Source of the DNA: Spartinivicinus poritis
GTDB taxonomy: Bacteria; Pseudomonadota; Gammaproteobacteria; Pseudomonadales; Zooshikellaceae
Direction: 5' to 3'
Assembly (NCBI RefSeq): GCF_028858535.1
Contig: NZ_JAPMOU010000003.1
Span: 186,001-250,000, forward strand
Length of the DNA: 64,000 bases
The position numbers were made by a program, and so were the translations under genes. Each line of letters opens with the position of its first letter. Position 1 is the first letter of the stretch. This document shows positions 1 through 9,433 of this stretch, in pieces. A model generated the notes under the pieces. That model was not told the DNA's origin, did no database searches, and saw nothing but the letters and a program-made list of their open reading frames with translations.

Positions 1-192
1 ATTGCGCTGGAACGTCATTGCTCGTTGTACTTCTTGAGGCGATATATCTACGCCATTGACAGTAGCAACACCATTATTGGTAGCAACCAAACGAATGGAC
101 TCAAGCCCAAAAATAGCAAAAGAAAATATAATTAAGATAACAATAACCTTTGTTATCCAGCTTTGTGCATTATCCCTGATACCTTGCAGCAT
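1..192 (-). CDS. ppiD: Peptidyl-prolyl isomerase PpiD, N-terminal fragment (runs off the window)
   Basis: The first 64 codons are present, read leftwards from the ATG at 192-190; the rest lies outside the window. The peptide begins MLQGIRDNAQSW, followed by a strongly hydrophobic segment (about residues 14-31) and then VNGVDISPQEVQ. This is the usual start of PpiD/SurA-N proteins: a single inner-membrane anchor followed by the periplasmic chaperone part. PpiD is a membrane-anchored periplasmic folding factor associated with the Sec translocon. Its place downstream of lon and hupB (tRNA-Asp in between) is the order found in Pseudomonas. Seen: anchor and motif; inferred: the isomerase domain beyond the edge. 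Confidence 0.88.
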   Translation of the reverse strand, partial: MLQGIRDNAQSWITKVIVILIIFSFAIFGLESIRLVATNNGVATVNGVDISPQEVQRAMTFQRN

Positions 193-346
193 ATTAACCT
201 CGCACAACCGGGTGGCCAGTTGTCACTGTTACTTTGTTATGTTCAATGTGCCCTATTATGTAAAAAACCGGCTTATACAATAGTTAATGAAACATAGCCA
301 GAAAAATATTTTTATTACTACCCTATAATTCAGGTTTATTACATAT

Positions 347-378
347 AAAAAAGGCGCATCAATTGATGCGCCTTTTAG
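347..378 (-). terminator. Rho-independent terminator after tRNA-Asp
   Basis: A perfect GGCGCATC/GATGCGCC hairpin with an AATT centre. On the minus strand it is followed by a run of six T. It lies 3' of the tRNA-Asp gene and separates it from ppiD. Confidence 0.85.
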
Positions 379-382
379 TATT

Positions 383-459
383 TGGCGGAGCGGACGGGAC
401 TCGAACCCGCGACCCCCGGCGTGACAGGCCGGTATTCTAACCAACTGAACTACCGCTCC
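383..459 (-). tRNA. tRNA-Asp (GTC)
   Basis: A 77-nt cloverleaf on the minus strand with encoded CCA. The acceptor stem is GGAGCGG/CCGCTCC, the T-loop reads GGTTCGAGTCC, and the anticodon loop CTGTCAC gives anticodon GTC. It lies between hupB and ppiD. Confidence 0.96.
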
Positions 460-541
460 AAATTCTGAGTAAATGTTATTATTAACACTTAACCCATAAA
501 TTACTAAGGGCAGCTAGACTCAACTGCCCCCTTGAAGGCGC

Positions 542-814
542 TTAGTTTACGGCATCCTTCAATGCTTTACCAGCTTTAAAGCTTGGAATTTTTGCAGCAG
601 GTATTTGAATTGGTTCGCCTGTCTGTGGGTTACGTCCAGTACGTGCTGCACGCTCTTTGACAGAAAAAGTACCAAATCCCACCAAAACAACTTGATCACC
701 ACCCTGTAAAGCTTTGGTGACTGAGTCGATCATTGCATCAAGAGCACGACCGGCAGCAGCTTTAGAAATATCAGCAGAAGCTGCAATTGCATCGATTAAC
801 TCTGATTTGTTCAC
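542..814 (-). CDS. hupB: DNA-binding protein HU, beta type
   Basis: A 90-residue HU/IHF-family protein, the full usual length. It starts [17 protein letters not shown] and carries the DNA-binding arm motif [14 protein letters not shown] at about residues 60-73, which fits HU rather than IHF. HU is a dimeric nucleoid protein that bends DNA with little sequence specificity. It is the last gene of the lon side of the tig-clpP-clpX-lon-hupB group. A GGGCAG/CTGCCC hairpin at 508-529 follows the stop codon but has a poor T tract, so termination there is uncertain. Confidence 0.96.
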   Translation of the reverse strand: MNKSELIDAIAASADISKAAAGRALDAMIDSVTKALQGGDQVVLVGFGTFSVKERAARTGRNPQTGEPIQIPAAKIPSFKAGKALKDAVN

Positions 815-1050
815 TCTATTCCCCTTCTTTTGAGATATTTAGTAAACGCTTAACACAACATTCATTAAACTGTGTTTGGTAAGCGCGCATCAACACAAAT
901 CTGTTTGCCAGACCATGCTGCTAATTTACGCAATGTTTAATTTATTTTTTAACGAAGCAGCAAAACTCAACAAGACGCCTGACCCGTGGTGCCAAAGCGA
1001 GTGGGGATTTATACCAACTCGCTTTCAAGACTGTCAAGGTAAACCCCTAA

Positions 1051-3474
1051 TTAGTGCGTATTAATACGCTCATTAGACTCATTAGTCTGTTGATCTTCAG
1101 ATGTTTTTACTACTTGTTCAGTCTCAGGTAGAGGCTCTGGCATATATTGCAAAGCAATCCCTAGCACCTCGTCAATCCACTTCACAGGGCGGATTTCCAA
1201 GTCTTCCTTAATATTATCAGGAATTTCTTTTAAATCACGCTGATTTTCATCTGGAATTATCACTGTTTTAATTCCACCACGATGAGCTGCCAGTAATTTC
1301 TCCTTTAAACCACCAATAGGCAACACTTGACCTCGTAGCGTAATCTCACCTGTCATTGCTACCTCAGCTTTCACAGGGATACCTGTCAGCACAGAGACGA
1401 GAGCTGTACACATCCCGATGCCTGCACTGGGACCATCTTTCGGTGTAGCGCCTTCAGGGACATGAATATGAATATCATTTTTTTCATGAAAATTACTGGG
1501 AATACCCAACACTTGTGAACGACTACGCACCACTGTCAAGGCAGCCTGAATTGACTCCTGCATCACATCGCCCAGTGATCCCGTTTTGGTTATACGTCCT
1601 TTACCAGGCACAGCAATAGTTTCAATGGTTAGCAGCTCACCACCCACTTGCGTCCAGGCCAAGCCTGTTACTTGACCTACTTGGTCTTCTTCTTCAGCTA
1701 AGCCATACTTGAATTTTCTGACACCTGAATAATGCTCAAGTTGTTCAGGCAAGACAACATCAATACCTTCTTGCCCCAGTGCGTGCTCTTTAACTATTTT
1801 ACGGCAAATTTTCGCAATTTCCCGCTCTAAACCACGCACCCCAGCTTCACGGGTATAGTAGCGAATCAGGCTACGCACGGTGTCTTTCGCAAACTCAACT
1901 TCTTTTTCCTTTAAACCATTAAGCTTTTTCTGCTTTGGTATTAAATACCGCAACGCAATATTCACTTTTTCATCTTCGGTGTAGCCTGGAATACGAATGA
2001 CCTCCATTCGATCCAATAATGGCCCTGGAATATTCATTGAGTTAGAGGTACAGACAAACATAACATCCGACAAGTCGTAGTCTACCTCTAAATAATGGTC
2101 ATTAAAGGTATTATTCTGCTCTGGATCAAGTACCTCCAATAAGGCAGAAGCCGGATCTCCACGCATATCTGAGCCAATTTTATCAATTTCATCCAGCAAA
2201 AATAGCGGATTCTTTACTCCAACTTTGGCCATTTTTTGCAATAACTTACCAGGCATTGAGCCAATATAGGTACGACGATGGCCGCGTATTTCCGCTTCAT
2301 CACGCACCCCACCTAATGCCATCCGCACAAATTTACGATTAGTTGCTCTAGCAATCGACTCACCAAGCGAGGTTTTACCCACACCTGGCGGTCCTACTAG
2401 GCAAAGTACTGGCCCTTTCAGTTTACGCACACGTTGCTGAACCGCCAGGTACTCTAAAATGCGCTCTTTAACTTCTTCCAAACCATAGTGGTCTGTTTCT
2501 AAGATTTTCTCTGCCTGCTTGAGGTCATGACGTACTTTACTACGTTTTTTCCAAGGTAAATTCACCATCCAATCGATATAACTACGCACCACTGTAGCTT
2601 CTGCCGACATAGGTGACATCATCCGCAGCTTATTCAGCTCAGCACCGGCTTTTTCCTTAGCCTCTTTGGTCATGCCTGAAGAATCAATCCTAGCCTGCAG
2701 CTCATCAATCTCATTGGGCGCTTCATCCATATCCCCCAGCTCTTTTTGAATGGCTTTCATTTGCTCATTCAAGTAATACTCACGCTGGCTGCGTTCCATC
2801 TGTTTTTTCACTCGACCTCGAATGCGTTTTTCAACTTGCATCAGGTCAATTTCAGACTCCATGATCCCCATCAAATGCTCAATTCGTTTATGAAGATCAC
2901 TGATTTCCAAAATCTTTTGCTTCTCATGTACCTTCAATGCCATGTGGGCAGCAATGGTATCAGTCAGTCGTTCTGCATCATCAATAGAAGATAGTGAGGT
3001 GAGCACCTCAGCAGGCACTTTTTTGCTGAGCTGTACATACTGTTCAAACTGAGAAATCAACGAACGGGTCAATACGTCAGACTCACGCTCCTTTGCCTCA
3101 ATTGTTTTTAGTGGAGTAACCCAAGCACTGTAGTAGTCATCCTGGTCTCCAGATAGGCTTTCGATATGGGCTCGATGACCGCCTTCAACTAAAAGCTTAA
3201 CCGTTCCATCAGGTAGTTTGAGTAGCTGTAAAATTGTGGAAACCGTTCCAATATCAAATATATCTGCCTGGTTAGGCTCATCATCTGAAGCATCTTTTTG
3301 GGCAACAAGCAGTACTTGCTTATCCTTTTCCATTGCTGCTTCCAATGCCTTGATCGATTTTTCACGACCCACAAACAATGGAATAACCATATGGGGATAT
3401 ACCACAACATCCCTTAAGGGCAATAACGGTAATTCAAAAACATCAGGTCGATCGGAGATATCGTATGTCTCCAT
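1051..3474 (-). CDS. lon: ATP-dependent protease Lon
   Basis: Lon (LonA type) is a cytosolic AAA+ serine protease that degrades misfolded and regulatory proteins. The N-terminal substrate domain (LPLLPLRDVVVYPHMV) is followed by a coiled coil, the AAA+ module with Walker A GPPGVGKTSL, and the protease domain with the catalytic serine in PKDGPSAGIGM and a distal lysine. I place the start at ATG 3474 (METYDISDRP, 807 residues), because GGGGG lies 8 nt upstream. The reading frame is open to an ATG at 3507, which has no Shine-Dalgarno sequence and would add 11 residues. A heat-shock-type promoter lies about 320 bp upstream. The C-terminal tail is polar and probably disordered. Confidence 0.97.
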   Translation of the reverse strand: METYDISDRPDVFELPLLPLRDVVVYPHMVIPLFVGREKSIKALEAAMEKDKQVLLVAQKDASDDEPNQADIFDIGTVSTILQLLKLPDGTVKLLVEGGHRAHIESLSGDQDDYYSAWVTPLKTIEAKERESDVLTRSLISQFEQYVQLSKKVPAEVLTSLSSIDDAERLTDTIAAHMALKVHEKQKILEISDLHKRIEHLMGIMESEIDLMQVEKRIRGRVKKQMERSQREYYLNEQMKAIQKELGDMDEAPNEIDELQARIDSSGMTKEAKEKAGAELNKLRMMSPMSAEATVVRSYIDWMVNLPWKKRSKVRHDLKQAEKILETDHYGLEEVKERILEYLAVQQRVRKLKGPVLCLVGPPGVGKTSLGESIARATNRKFVRMALGGVRDEAEIRGHRRTYIGSMPGKLLQKMAKVGVKNPLFLLDEIDKIGSDMRGDPASALLEVLDPEQNNTFNDHYLEVDYDLSDVMFVCTSNSMNIPGPLLDRMEVIRIPGYTEDEKVNIALRYLIPKQKKLNGLKEKEVEFAKDTVRSLIRYYTREAGVRGLEREIAKICRKIVKEHALGQEGIDVVLPEQLEHYSGVRKFKYGLAEEEDQVGQVTGLAWTQVGGELLTIETIAVPGKGRITKTGSLGDVMQESIQAALTVVRSRSQVLGIPSNFHEKNDIHIHVPEGATPKDGPSAGIGMCTALVSVLTGIPVKAEVAMTGEITLRGQVLPIGGLKEKLLAAHRGGIKTVIIPDENQRDLKEIPDNIKEDLEIRPVKWIDEVLGIALQYMPEPLPETEQVVKTSEDQQTNESNERINTH

Positions 3475-3796
3475 AAGTAGCCCCCTAGTAACTACTTTTT
3501 GCTGCATACAACCATACAGCGAGTGAATTCATTATGTTAAGCCAGCCTGGTTAACACCTGTGCTAATAACAGACAAGCCTACTTGCAACATACTTTTACC
3601 ACATGACAGCTGCTGTTTAGGCATTCAGTGCTGTTTACTGCGCTTCACTTGATTTAAGCAGGAAGCATCACTCAATAACTGTTTACTTAACGCTAGCCGA
3701 TCAACATTAGCCTCTGGGTTCAGACTAGCTAGTTATACAACACTATTCTTAAATAAATAACAGACACCAGGCTATTACCAACAAACCTTGGTTATA

Positions 3797-3824
3797 ACAT
3801 GGGGACGAAGCAATGAAAAACAAG
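3797..3824 (-). promoter_or_regulatory. Sigma-32 type heat-shock promoter for lon
   Basis: On the minus strand, CTTGTTT (3824-3818) is followed after 13 nt by CCCCATGT (3804-3797). The sigma-32 consensus is CTTGAAA-N11-16-CCCCATNT: the -10 element matches fully and the -35 matches CTTG. It lies between the clpX terminator and lon, pointing at lon, and would leave a 5' leader of about 310 nt. I see no gene in the rest of the 3475-3925 gap. The assignment is by pattern only. Confidence 0.65.
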
Positions 3825-3882
3825 CTTATCCTTGATCTCACTGCAGCTCTGTACTCATACCGACAAGCAATGCGTTAATCCA

Positions 3883-3912
3883 TAAAAAAATGGGGCCTTA
3901 AAGGCCCCATTT
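3883..3912 (-). terminator. Terminator after clpX
   Basis: The stem ATGGGGCC/GGCCCCAT is followed on the minus strand by seven T, just past the clpX stop codon. It separates clpPX transcription from lon. Confidence 0.9.
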
Positions 3913-3925
3913 AATTATAGTTGAT

Positions 3926-5215
3926 TTAATCATCTGGCAGCGCTTTTTGCTGCTCACTATTCTCATATATCAGTAGCGGCTCTGAATCCCCGTCAATTAC
4001 TGATTTATCGATGACAACCTTGCTAACATCCTCCTGAGAAGGAATGTCGTACATGGTATCTAGCAGGACTGACTCTAAAATTGATCGCAATCCCCGTGCA
4101 CCGGTTTTGCGCTCCATTGCCTTTTGAGCAATAGCACTCAACGCCTCTTCCCTAAAGTCAATCTCAACTTCTTCCATTTCAAACAACCTGCCATACTGCT
4201 TCACTAGCGAGTTCTTTGGCTCAGTCAATATTTGAATCAAAGCAGGTTCATCAAGCTCATCCAAAGTAGCAATCACTGGCAAACGCCCAACAAACTCAGG
4301 AATCAACCCATAACGCACCAAGTCTTCTGGCTCAACGTCTTTCAGGGTTTCACCCACTTTCTTGCTGGTGTCCTTACTCTTCACTTCAGCAGAGAACCCG
4401 ATACCACCTTTTTCAGAGCGATCACGAATAACCTTATCTAACCCGGCAAATGCACCACCACAGATAAATAAAATATTCGAAGTATCTACCTGCAAGAACT
4501 CTTGCTGTGGATGCTTACGACCGCCTTGAGGTGGTACGGAAGCAACAGTACCTTCAATTAACTTCAACAGCGCTTGTTGAACACCTTCTCCAGACACATC
4601 ACGAGTAATCGATGGGTTATCTGACTTACGGGAAATCTTGTCAATTTCATCAATGTAAACAATACCCATTTGGGCTTTGTCCACATCATAGTCACATTTT
4701 TGCAGTAACTTCTGAATAATGTTTTCTACATCTTCACCCACATAACCTGCTTCTGTCAGGGTAGTGGCATCTGCAATAGTAAAAGGCACATTCAACAACC
4801 GAGCCAAAGTCTCAGCGAGCAATGTCTTACCACTACCGGTTGGCCCAATCAGCAAGATGTTGCTTTTTCCCAACTCTACATCTTCTTTTTCTTTCTTGCC
4901 GCCCCGCTGTAAGCGTTTGTAGTGGTTATACACGGCAACTGAAAGAATTTTCTTGGCTCTCGATTGACCAATAACATATTCATCCAGTATTGCATTTATT
5001 TCTTTTGGTGTGGGCAATTTGTCGCTAGAACTATCTGGGCTACTCTCCTGCACCTCTTCACGAATAATATCGTTGCACAGATCTACACACTCATCACAGA
5101 TAAATACAGAGGGCCCAGCGATAAGCTTCCTAACCTCATGCTGACTTTTGCCGCAAAAAGAACAGTAAAGCAGCTTGCCGCTATCTTCACCTTTGCCATT
5201 TTTTTCGTCAGTCAT
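3926..5215 (-). CDS. clpX: ATP-dependent Clp protease, unfoldase subunit ClpX
   Basis: 429 residues, the normal length. The N-terminal zinc-binding domain has the pattern CSFC...CDEC (about residues 19-43). The AAA+ module has Walker [13 protein letters not shown], Walker [11 protein letters not shown] and the pore/IGF region (GGIGFSAEV) that docks to ClpP. ClpX unfolds tagged substrates in the cytosol and feeds them to ClpP. It lies 121 bp downstream of clpP on the same strand. A hairpin in the gap suggests partly separate expression. Confidence 0.98.
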   Translation of the reverse strand: MTDEKNGKGEDSGKLLYCSFCGKSQHEVRKLIAGPSVFICDECVDLCNDIIREEVQESSPDSSSDKLPTPKEINAILDEYVIGQSRAKKILSVAVYNHYKRLQRGGKKEKEDVELGKSNILLIGPTGSGKTLLAETLARLLNVPFTIADATTLTEAGYVGEDVENIIQKLLQKCDYDVDKAQMGIVYIDEIDKISRKSDNPSITRDVSGEGVQQALLKLIEGTVASVPPQGGRKHPQQEFLQVDTSNILFICGGAFAGLDKVIRDRSEKGGIGFSAEVKSKDTSKKVGETLKDVEPEDLVRYGLIPEFVGRLPVIATLDELDEPALIQILTEPKNSLVKQYGRLFEMEEVEIDFREEALSAIAQKAMERKTGARGLRSILESVLLDTMYDIPSQEDVSKVVIDKSVIDGDSEPLLIYENSEQQKALPDD

Positions 5216-5293
5216 TCTAAATTTCCTACTGAGACAACTATTTCAGCTACATTCAAAGATGTAGCCTTTGCGCCTAGTTTTCAAGTAGAAGCG

Positions 5294-5320
5294 TGAAAAA
5301 CAGAAGGCTTTCACCCTCTG
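5294..5320 (-). terminator. Terminator or attenuator between clpP and clpX
   Basis: On the minus strand, CAGAGGG-TGAAAG-CCTTCTG (7 bp with one G-T pair) is followed by TTTTTC, 17 bp after the clpP stop codon. It is a short hairpin and probably only partly terminates. Confidence 0.5.
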
Positions 5321-5336
5321 CTACCTTAAGCTTAGA

Positions 5337-5975
5337 TTATTCTGGTACAGCACGCTTTTCCAGTACTGCATCAACCAAGCCATACTCAACTGATTGAGAA
5401 GCACTCATGAAATTATCACGATCAGTATCTTTCTCAATCACCTCAAGTGGTTGACCAGTATGGTGTGCCAATACTTGGTTCAGCTTATTCTTAATAGACA
5501 TGATTTCCTTGGCATGTATTTCAATATCCGAGGCCTGACCTTGGAAACCACCCAATGGCTGGTGAATCATGCATCTTGAGTGCGGTAATGCATAACGCTT
5601 ACCTTTAGCACCACCTGTTAATAACAGTGCACCCATGCTGGCAGCCTGACCAATGCACATGGTGCTCACATCAGGCTTAATAAACTGCATCGTATCGTAA
5701 ATAGACATCCCTGCTGTAACAGAACCACCAGGTGAATTAATATAAAGATGAATATCTTTATCAGGGTTTTCAGACTCTAAAAACAGCATTTGAGCCACTA
5801 CCAAGTTGGCCATATGGTCTTCAACCTGCCCTATCAGGAAGATAACCCGCTCTTTTAATAGCCTTGAGTAGATATCATAGGAACGCTCACCACGTGCTGT
5901 CTGTTCAACAACAATAGGCACCAGTCCAGAGTTTACAATGGGATCGGCATATCCACCGGTAATGATTTTAGCCAT
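5337..5975 (-). CDS. clpP: ATP-dependent Clp protease, proteolytic subunit ClpP
   Basis: 212 residues. The serine-protease triad is visible: Ser113 in [10 protein letters not shown], His138 in CMIHQPLGG, and the aspartate of the [10 protein letters not shown] segment near the C-terminus. ClpP forms the tetradecameric chamber that pairs with ClpX in the cytosol. The short propeptide before [16 protein letters not shown] is typical. The gene is downstream of tig, with a hairpin between them. Confidence 0.98.
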   Translation of the reverse strand: MAKIITGGYADPIVNSGLVPIVVEQTARGERSYDIYSRLLKERVIFLIGQVEDHMANLVVAQMLFLESENPDKDIHLYINSPGGSVTAGMSIYDTMQFIKPDVSTMCIGQAASMGALLLTGGAKGKRYALPHSRCMIHQPLGGFQGQASDIEIHAKEIMSIKNKLNQVLAHHTGQPLEVIEKDTDRDNFMSASQSVEYGLVDAVLEKRAVPE

Positions 5976-6009
5976 TTCGTTGCATCACTCCCTATTTGAC
6001 GGAGCTGAA

Positions 6010-6036
6010 ATAAAATACCGGTCTAGTGGACCGGTA
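6010..6036 (-). terminator. Hairpin between tig and clpP
   Basis: A perfect 8-bp stem TACCGGTC/GACCGGTA with a 5-nt loop, followed on the minus strand by TTTTATTTC. It lies 22 bp after the tig stop codon and probably acts as a partial terminator between tig and clpP. Confidence 0.6.
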
Positions 6037-6057
6037 CTTCAGGAAGGGTTTACAGGA

Positions 6058-7422
6058 TTAAGCTTCTTCTGCGCCGTCTTCAGTGTTTGCTTCAGACTCT
6101 TTTTCAGCCGTATCTTCTTTAGCCTGTGCAGGCTTGATGGCTTCTTCATAGCCACAGCTTACTTCTGTTACTTCTGCTTCTTTGAGGATAGTATCAACCA
6201 CCTGATCTTCCAAGACCAGTGAGCGAACTTCATTAAGCTGCTGCTCATTACCATAATACCAGTTAACCACTTGCTCTGGCTCTTGATAAGCAGAAGCAAC
6301 ATCTTCTATTGTTTCCCTTACCTTGTCTTCATCAACTTCAATATTGTTCGCTTTTACCAGTTCACCGACCAGCAAACCAAGTTTGACACGTTTTTCTGCT
6401 TGATCTTTAAATAGTTCTGCAGGTAAGTTCTTTGGATCAATTTGCTGATTACCGCCAAACTGTTGAACAGCTTGCTCACGTAACCGATCAATCTCACCAT
6501 CAACCAGCGCCTTTGGTACATCAACTTGATTAGCTTCAAGCAAAGCATCCATCGCTTGGTTTTTCACTTTAGTCTTGATGGCATGACGAAGCTCTCGCTC
6601 CATATTCTTTTGCACTTCCTCACGGAATTTTTCAAGGCCACCTTCAGTAACACCAAACTTAGCAAATAACTCATCGTCCAGTTCTGGCTGCACAGACTCA
6701 GCAACTTTCTTTGCAGTAATATCAAACTCAGCAGACTTACCAGCTAATTGTTCTGCTTGGTAGTCTTCAGGGAAAGTCACTTGAATGGTTTTTTCTTCAC
6801 CCGCTTTAATCCCCTCAACCTGCTCTTCGAAGCCAGGGATCATACTACCAGAGCCTAACTCTAGCTCATGGTTTTCTGCAGAGCCACCGTCAAAAACCTC
6901 TCCATCAATTTTACCAACAAAATCGATGGTTACTTGATCGCCACTCGCCGCTTGACGATCAACCTCTTTCCATACTTTATTCTGCTCACGCAAGTTTTCG
7001 AGCATTTTATCTAAGTCTGCTTCTGTTACCTCAGCAACAGGCTTTTCGACTTTAATATCAGCAAGTGAGGCTAGTTCTATGGCAGGATATACTTCAAACG
7101 TAGCAACAAACTCAAAGTCCTCACCAGGCTCCATTTTGGTAGGCTCAACAGAAGGCATACCGGCTGGATTAAGTGACTGTTGTTGAATAGCTTCAACAAA
7201 TGAAGCTTGCATTACATCACCTACAACCTCATGACGAGTCGCTTTACCATAGCGGCGCTTAACCACACTTAAAGGGACTTTGCCTGGACGAAAGCCGTCA
7301 ATGCGTACCCGCTTGGCAGTCTCTTTAAGCCGCTCCATAACTTTGCTTTCTACCTGCTCCGCAGGTACAACAATAGTCATGCGACGCTCTAAGCCAGAAG
7401 TTGTTTCAAGTGAGACTTGCAT
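6058..7422 (-). CDS. tig: Trigger factor
   Basis: 454 residues. The ribosome-binding signature FRPGKVP is at about residues 44-50, followed by the FKBP-type peptidyl-prolyl isomerase domain ([20 protein letters not shown]) and the long helical chaperone arms. Trigger factor meets nascent chains at the ribosome exit tunnel. The C-terminus has a Glu/Ala-rich acidic tail (about the last 25 residues), a little longer than in E. coli. It stands at the head of the tig-clpP-clpX group, downstream of the tRNA cluster and its terminator. Confidence 0.97.
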   Translation of the reverse strand: MQVSLETTSGLERRMTIVVPAEQVESKVMERLKETAKRVRIDGFRPGKVPLSVVKRRYGKATRHEVVGDVMQASFVEAIQQQSLNPAGMPSVEPTKMEPGEDFEFVATFEVYPAIELASLADIKVEKPVAEVTEADLDKMLENLREQNKVWKEVDRQAASGDQVTIDFVGKIDGEVFDGGSAENHELELGSGSMIPGFEEQVEGIKAGEEKTIQVTFPEDYQAEQLAGKSAEFDITAKKVAESVQPELDDELFAKFGVTEGGLEKFREEVQKNMERELRHAIKTKVKNQAMDALLEANQVDVPKALVDGEIDRLREQAVQQFGGNQQIDPKNLPAELFKDQAEKRVKLGLLVGELVKANNIEVDEDKVRETIEDVASAYQEPEQVVNWYYGNEQQLNEVRSLVLEDQVVDTILKEAEVTEVSCGYEEAIKPAQAKEDTAEKESEANTEDGAEEA

Positions 7423-7533
7423 GATTGTTCCTCGTTAAACCTAAAAACTGTTAGAAGGGCGTAATAAAACAAATTCTCACTCGACTATCAATGGGATAGT
7501 CCTATTCCCCTCTAAAATTTCGCCTGTTAACAC

Positions 7534-7566
7534 AAAAATGGGGATAAGCACGCTTATCCCCATTTC
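7534..7566 (-). terminator. Terminator of the tRNA operon
   Basis: The 12-bp stem ATGGGGATAAGC/GCTTATCCCCAT is followed on the minus strand by TTTTTG. It lies between tRNA-Leu and tig and closes the four-tRNA transcript. Confidence 0.85.
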
Positions 7567-7574
7567 AAATTAAT

Positions 7575-7659
7575 TGGTGCGGAAGGAGAGACTCGAACTC
7601 TCACGCCTCGCGGCACTGGAACCTAAATCCAGCGTGTCTACCAATTTCACCACTTCCGC
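7575..7659 (-). tRNA. tRNA-Leu (TAG)
   Basis: An 85-nt class II tRNA with a long variable arm and encoded CCA. The anticodon stem-loop CTGGA-TTTAGGT-TCCAG gives anticodon TAG. It is the last gene of the Pro-Arg-His-Leu cluster. Confidence 0.96.
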
Positions 7660-7683
7660 AAAATCTTAACAAATTTTTAAATT

Positions 7684-7759
7684 TGGGGTGGACGATGGGA
7701 TTCGAACCCACGACCGCAGGAGTCACAATCCTGAGCTCTACCAACTGAGCTACGCCCAC
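7684..7759 (-). tRNA. tRNA-His (GTG)
   Basis: The anticodon stem-loop CAGGA-TTGTGAC-TCCTG gives GTG, and CCA is encoded. The base before the acceptor stem (7760, G in the RNA) supplies the extra G-1 typical of tRNA-His, so the mature 5' end may be 7760. Confidence 0.96.
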
Positions 7760-7834
7760 CACTGCACTCGTACAAATCTTACTGCTTACTTACTTTATCT
7801 GCATAGCTTTTCAGCCATTGCCTTACTCATCTTA

Positions 7835-7911
7835 TGGCGCGCCCGGCAGGACTCGAACCTGCGACCATCCGCTTAGAAGGCGGATGCTCTATCCAGCTGA
7901 GCTACGGGCGC
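7835..7911 (-). tRNA. tRNA-Arg (TCT)
   Basis: A 77-nt cloverleaf with acceptor stem GCGCCCG/CGGGCGC and encoded CCA. The anticodon stem-loop TCCGC-CTTCTAA-GCGGA gives anticodon TCT. Confidence 0.96.
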
Positions 7912-7944
7912 CTAACTTACCAGGCTATAGTCTAGAGATCAAGC

Positions 7945-8021
7945 TGGTCGGGGTAGAGAGATTCGAACTCCCGACATCCTGCTCCCAAAGCAGGCGCGCT
8001 ACCAGACTGCGCTATACCCCG
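7945..8021 (-). tRNA. tRNA-Pro (TGG)
   Basis: A 77-nt cloverleaf with acceptor stem CGGGGTA/TACCCCG and encoded CCA. The anticodon stem-loop CCTGC-TTTGGGA-GCAGG gives TGG. It is the first gene of the tRNA cluster, divergent from folD; the order Pro-Arg-His-Leu between folD and tig is the same as in Pseudomonas. Confidence 0.96.
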
Positions 8022-8318
8022 GTTGACTCAAGTCATTTCGAAGCGCTAGCTTCTTGGTGAAGCCCGTGCTGCCCGACGAGTGGTGCGCATATTACTGAGA
8101 CTCCCTGCTGCCGTCAATGCCTGATTTTACTTTTTTAATAAAAAATCCGTTTATGATCAGTACTTAAGCACCCCACCGACAATTGAGCATTTACCCAACA
8201 AGCGTCGACCACATAATTTTATTTTAGCTAATCCAACCCTTACTTTGCCTCTTTGTCGATTCATGCCACAATTATACCTCTATCATGCTTTCTAAACTGG
8301 TAATCTAGAAACCCTCCT

Positions 8319-9176
8319 ATGACCGCACAAATCATTGATGGCCGTGCCATTGCCGCAGATGTAATTAACAAAGTTGCAGCGGGCGTTGCTGCTCGCACTT
8401 CTAAAGGAATTCGCCCCCCTGGGCTAGCTGTGATCCTGGTCGGCGATGACCCTGCTTCAACTGTATATGTTGGTAATAAAAAGAAAGCTTGCGAAAAAGC
8501 AGGCATTATTTCCAAGTCATTTAACCTGCCTAACTCAACCACTGAGCAGGACCTCATAGGCGTAATTGACCAACTCAATGAAGACCAAACCATTGATGGA
8601 ATCTTGGTTCAGCTTCCCTTACCTGCCCATATTCAGCCAGAGAAAATCCTAGAGCGAATTCTCCCTGATAAAGATGTTGATGGTTTCCATCCCTACAACA
8701 TGGGTCGTTTAGCAACTCGAATGCCTCTACTTAGACCCTGTACCCCCAAAGGGATTATGACTTTATTGGAAACAACAGGTGTCGGCTTACACGGCATGCA
8801 TGCAGTTATAGTAGGTGCTTCTAATATTGTTGGCCGCCCCATGAGCTTAGAGCTTTTATTAGCTGGCAGCACAGTCACCACTTGCCACCGATTCACCAAA
8901 GACCTTGAAGCTGAAGTCCGTCGTGGTGATATTGTGGTAGTCGGTGTTGGCAAACCTGGCCTCGTTAAGGGGGAATGGATTAAGCCTGGCGCCATTGTTA
9001 TTGATGTAGGGATTAACCGCCTTGATGATGGAAGCTTAGTGGGTGATGTGGAGTTTGCAGTAGCCAAGCAGCGAGCAGGTTGGATTACCCCTGTACCTGG
9101 TGGTGTTGGACAGATGACAGTCGCCACCCTGATTGAAAACACTTACTATGCAGCAACTGAATTACATGACTATTAA
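8319..9176 (+). CDS. folD: Methylenetetrahydrofolate dehydrogenase / cyclohydrolase FolD
   Basis: 285 residues, the normal length. FolD interconverts 5,10-methylene-THF, 5,10-methenyl-THF and 10-formyl-THF in the cytosol using NADP. Seen: the substrate motif [21 protein letters not shown] with the catalytic lysine region, [11 protein letters not shown], the NADP-binding GASNIVGRP, and the C-terminal [12 protein letters not shown]. The last usually reads PGGVGPMT, so one proline is replaced by glutamine. It is transcribed away from the tRNA cluster, with a bidirectional terminator downstream. Confidence 0.97.
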   Translation: MTAQIIDGRAIAADVINKVAAGVAARTSKGIRPPGLAVILVGDDPASTVYVGNKKKACEKAGIISKSFNLPNSTTEQDLIGVIDQLNEDQTIDGILVQLPLPAHIQPEKILERILPDKDVDGFHPYNMGRLATRMPLLRPCTPKGIMTLLETTGVGLHGMHAVIVGASNIVGRPMSLELLLAGSTVTTCHRFTKDLEAEVRRGDIVVVGVGKPGLVKGEWIKPGAIVIDVGINRLDDGSLVGDVEFAVAKQRAGWITPVPGGVGQMTVATLIENTYYAATELHDY

Positions 9177-9207
9177 TACCTAGCAGTCAACTTGCCCAAT
9201 ATATACC

Positions 9208-9371
9208 CATCATGAATCATTTTTAGGTGTAAAAATAAAGTGGTATATACTCACAGCGCAGGATTATTTAGGCGAGGCCACCGAGCGATGAAGCCCCAGG
9301 AGTTTAGATAAGCTAAATGACTGGGGTGAAGAGAGAAGGTAACAAAGCCTAAAAATCATTCGCGAAGAGTA
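9208..9371 (-). repeat. Dispersed repeat R1, long form (copy 1)
   Basis: Read on the minus strand it begins TACTCTTCGCGAATGATTTT and ends with CACCTAAAAATGATTCATGA, so the two ends are near-inverted repeats. Between them are the shared core CGCTGTGAGTATATACC and an extra segment of about 85 bp. That segment holds a hairpin (CCCCAG/CTGGGG around TTTAG/CTAAA, about 9294-9327) and is absent from the other copies. Related copies are at 21427, 24259, 37876 and 38558. It has no coding capacity. Confidence 0.7.
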
Positions 9372-9378
9372 CAGATAC

Positions 9379-9408
9379 AATAAAGGCCGTATAATACGGC
9401 CTTTATTT
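9379..9408. terminator. Bidirectional terminator between folD and cysS
   Basis: A near-perfect palindrome AATAAAGGCCGTAT/ATACGGCCTTTATT with T tracts on both sides, between two convergent genes. Confidence 0.85.
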
Positions 9409-9433
9409 GTTTTGCAGAAAACCCTACCAGTAT

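Noticed and set aside
996-1022. Terminator after lon
   Set aside because: A GCGAGT/ACTCGC foldback is present but the loop is 14 nt and the T tract is only three bases.
7688-8060. Frames of 62 and 80 codons over the tRNA cluster
   Set aside because: They cover the four tRNA genes in antisense; a known false-gene pattern.
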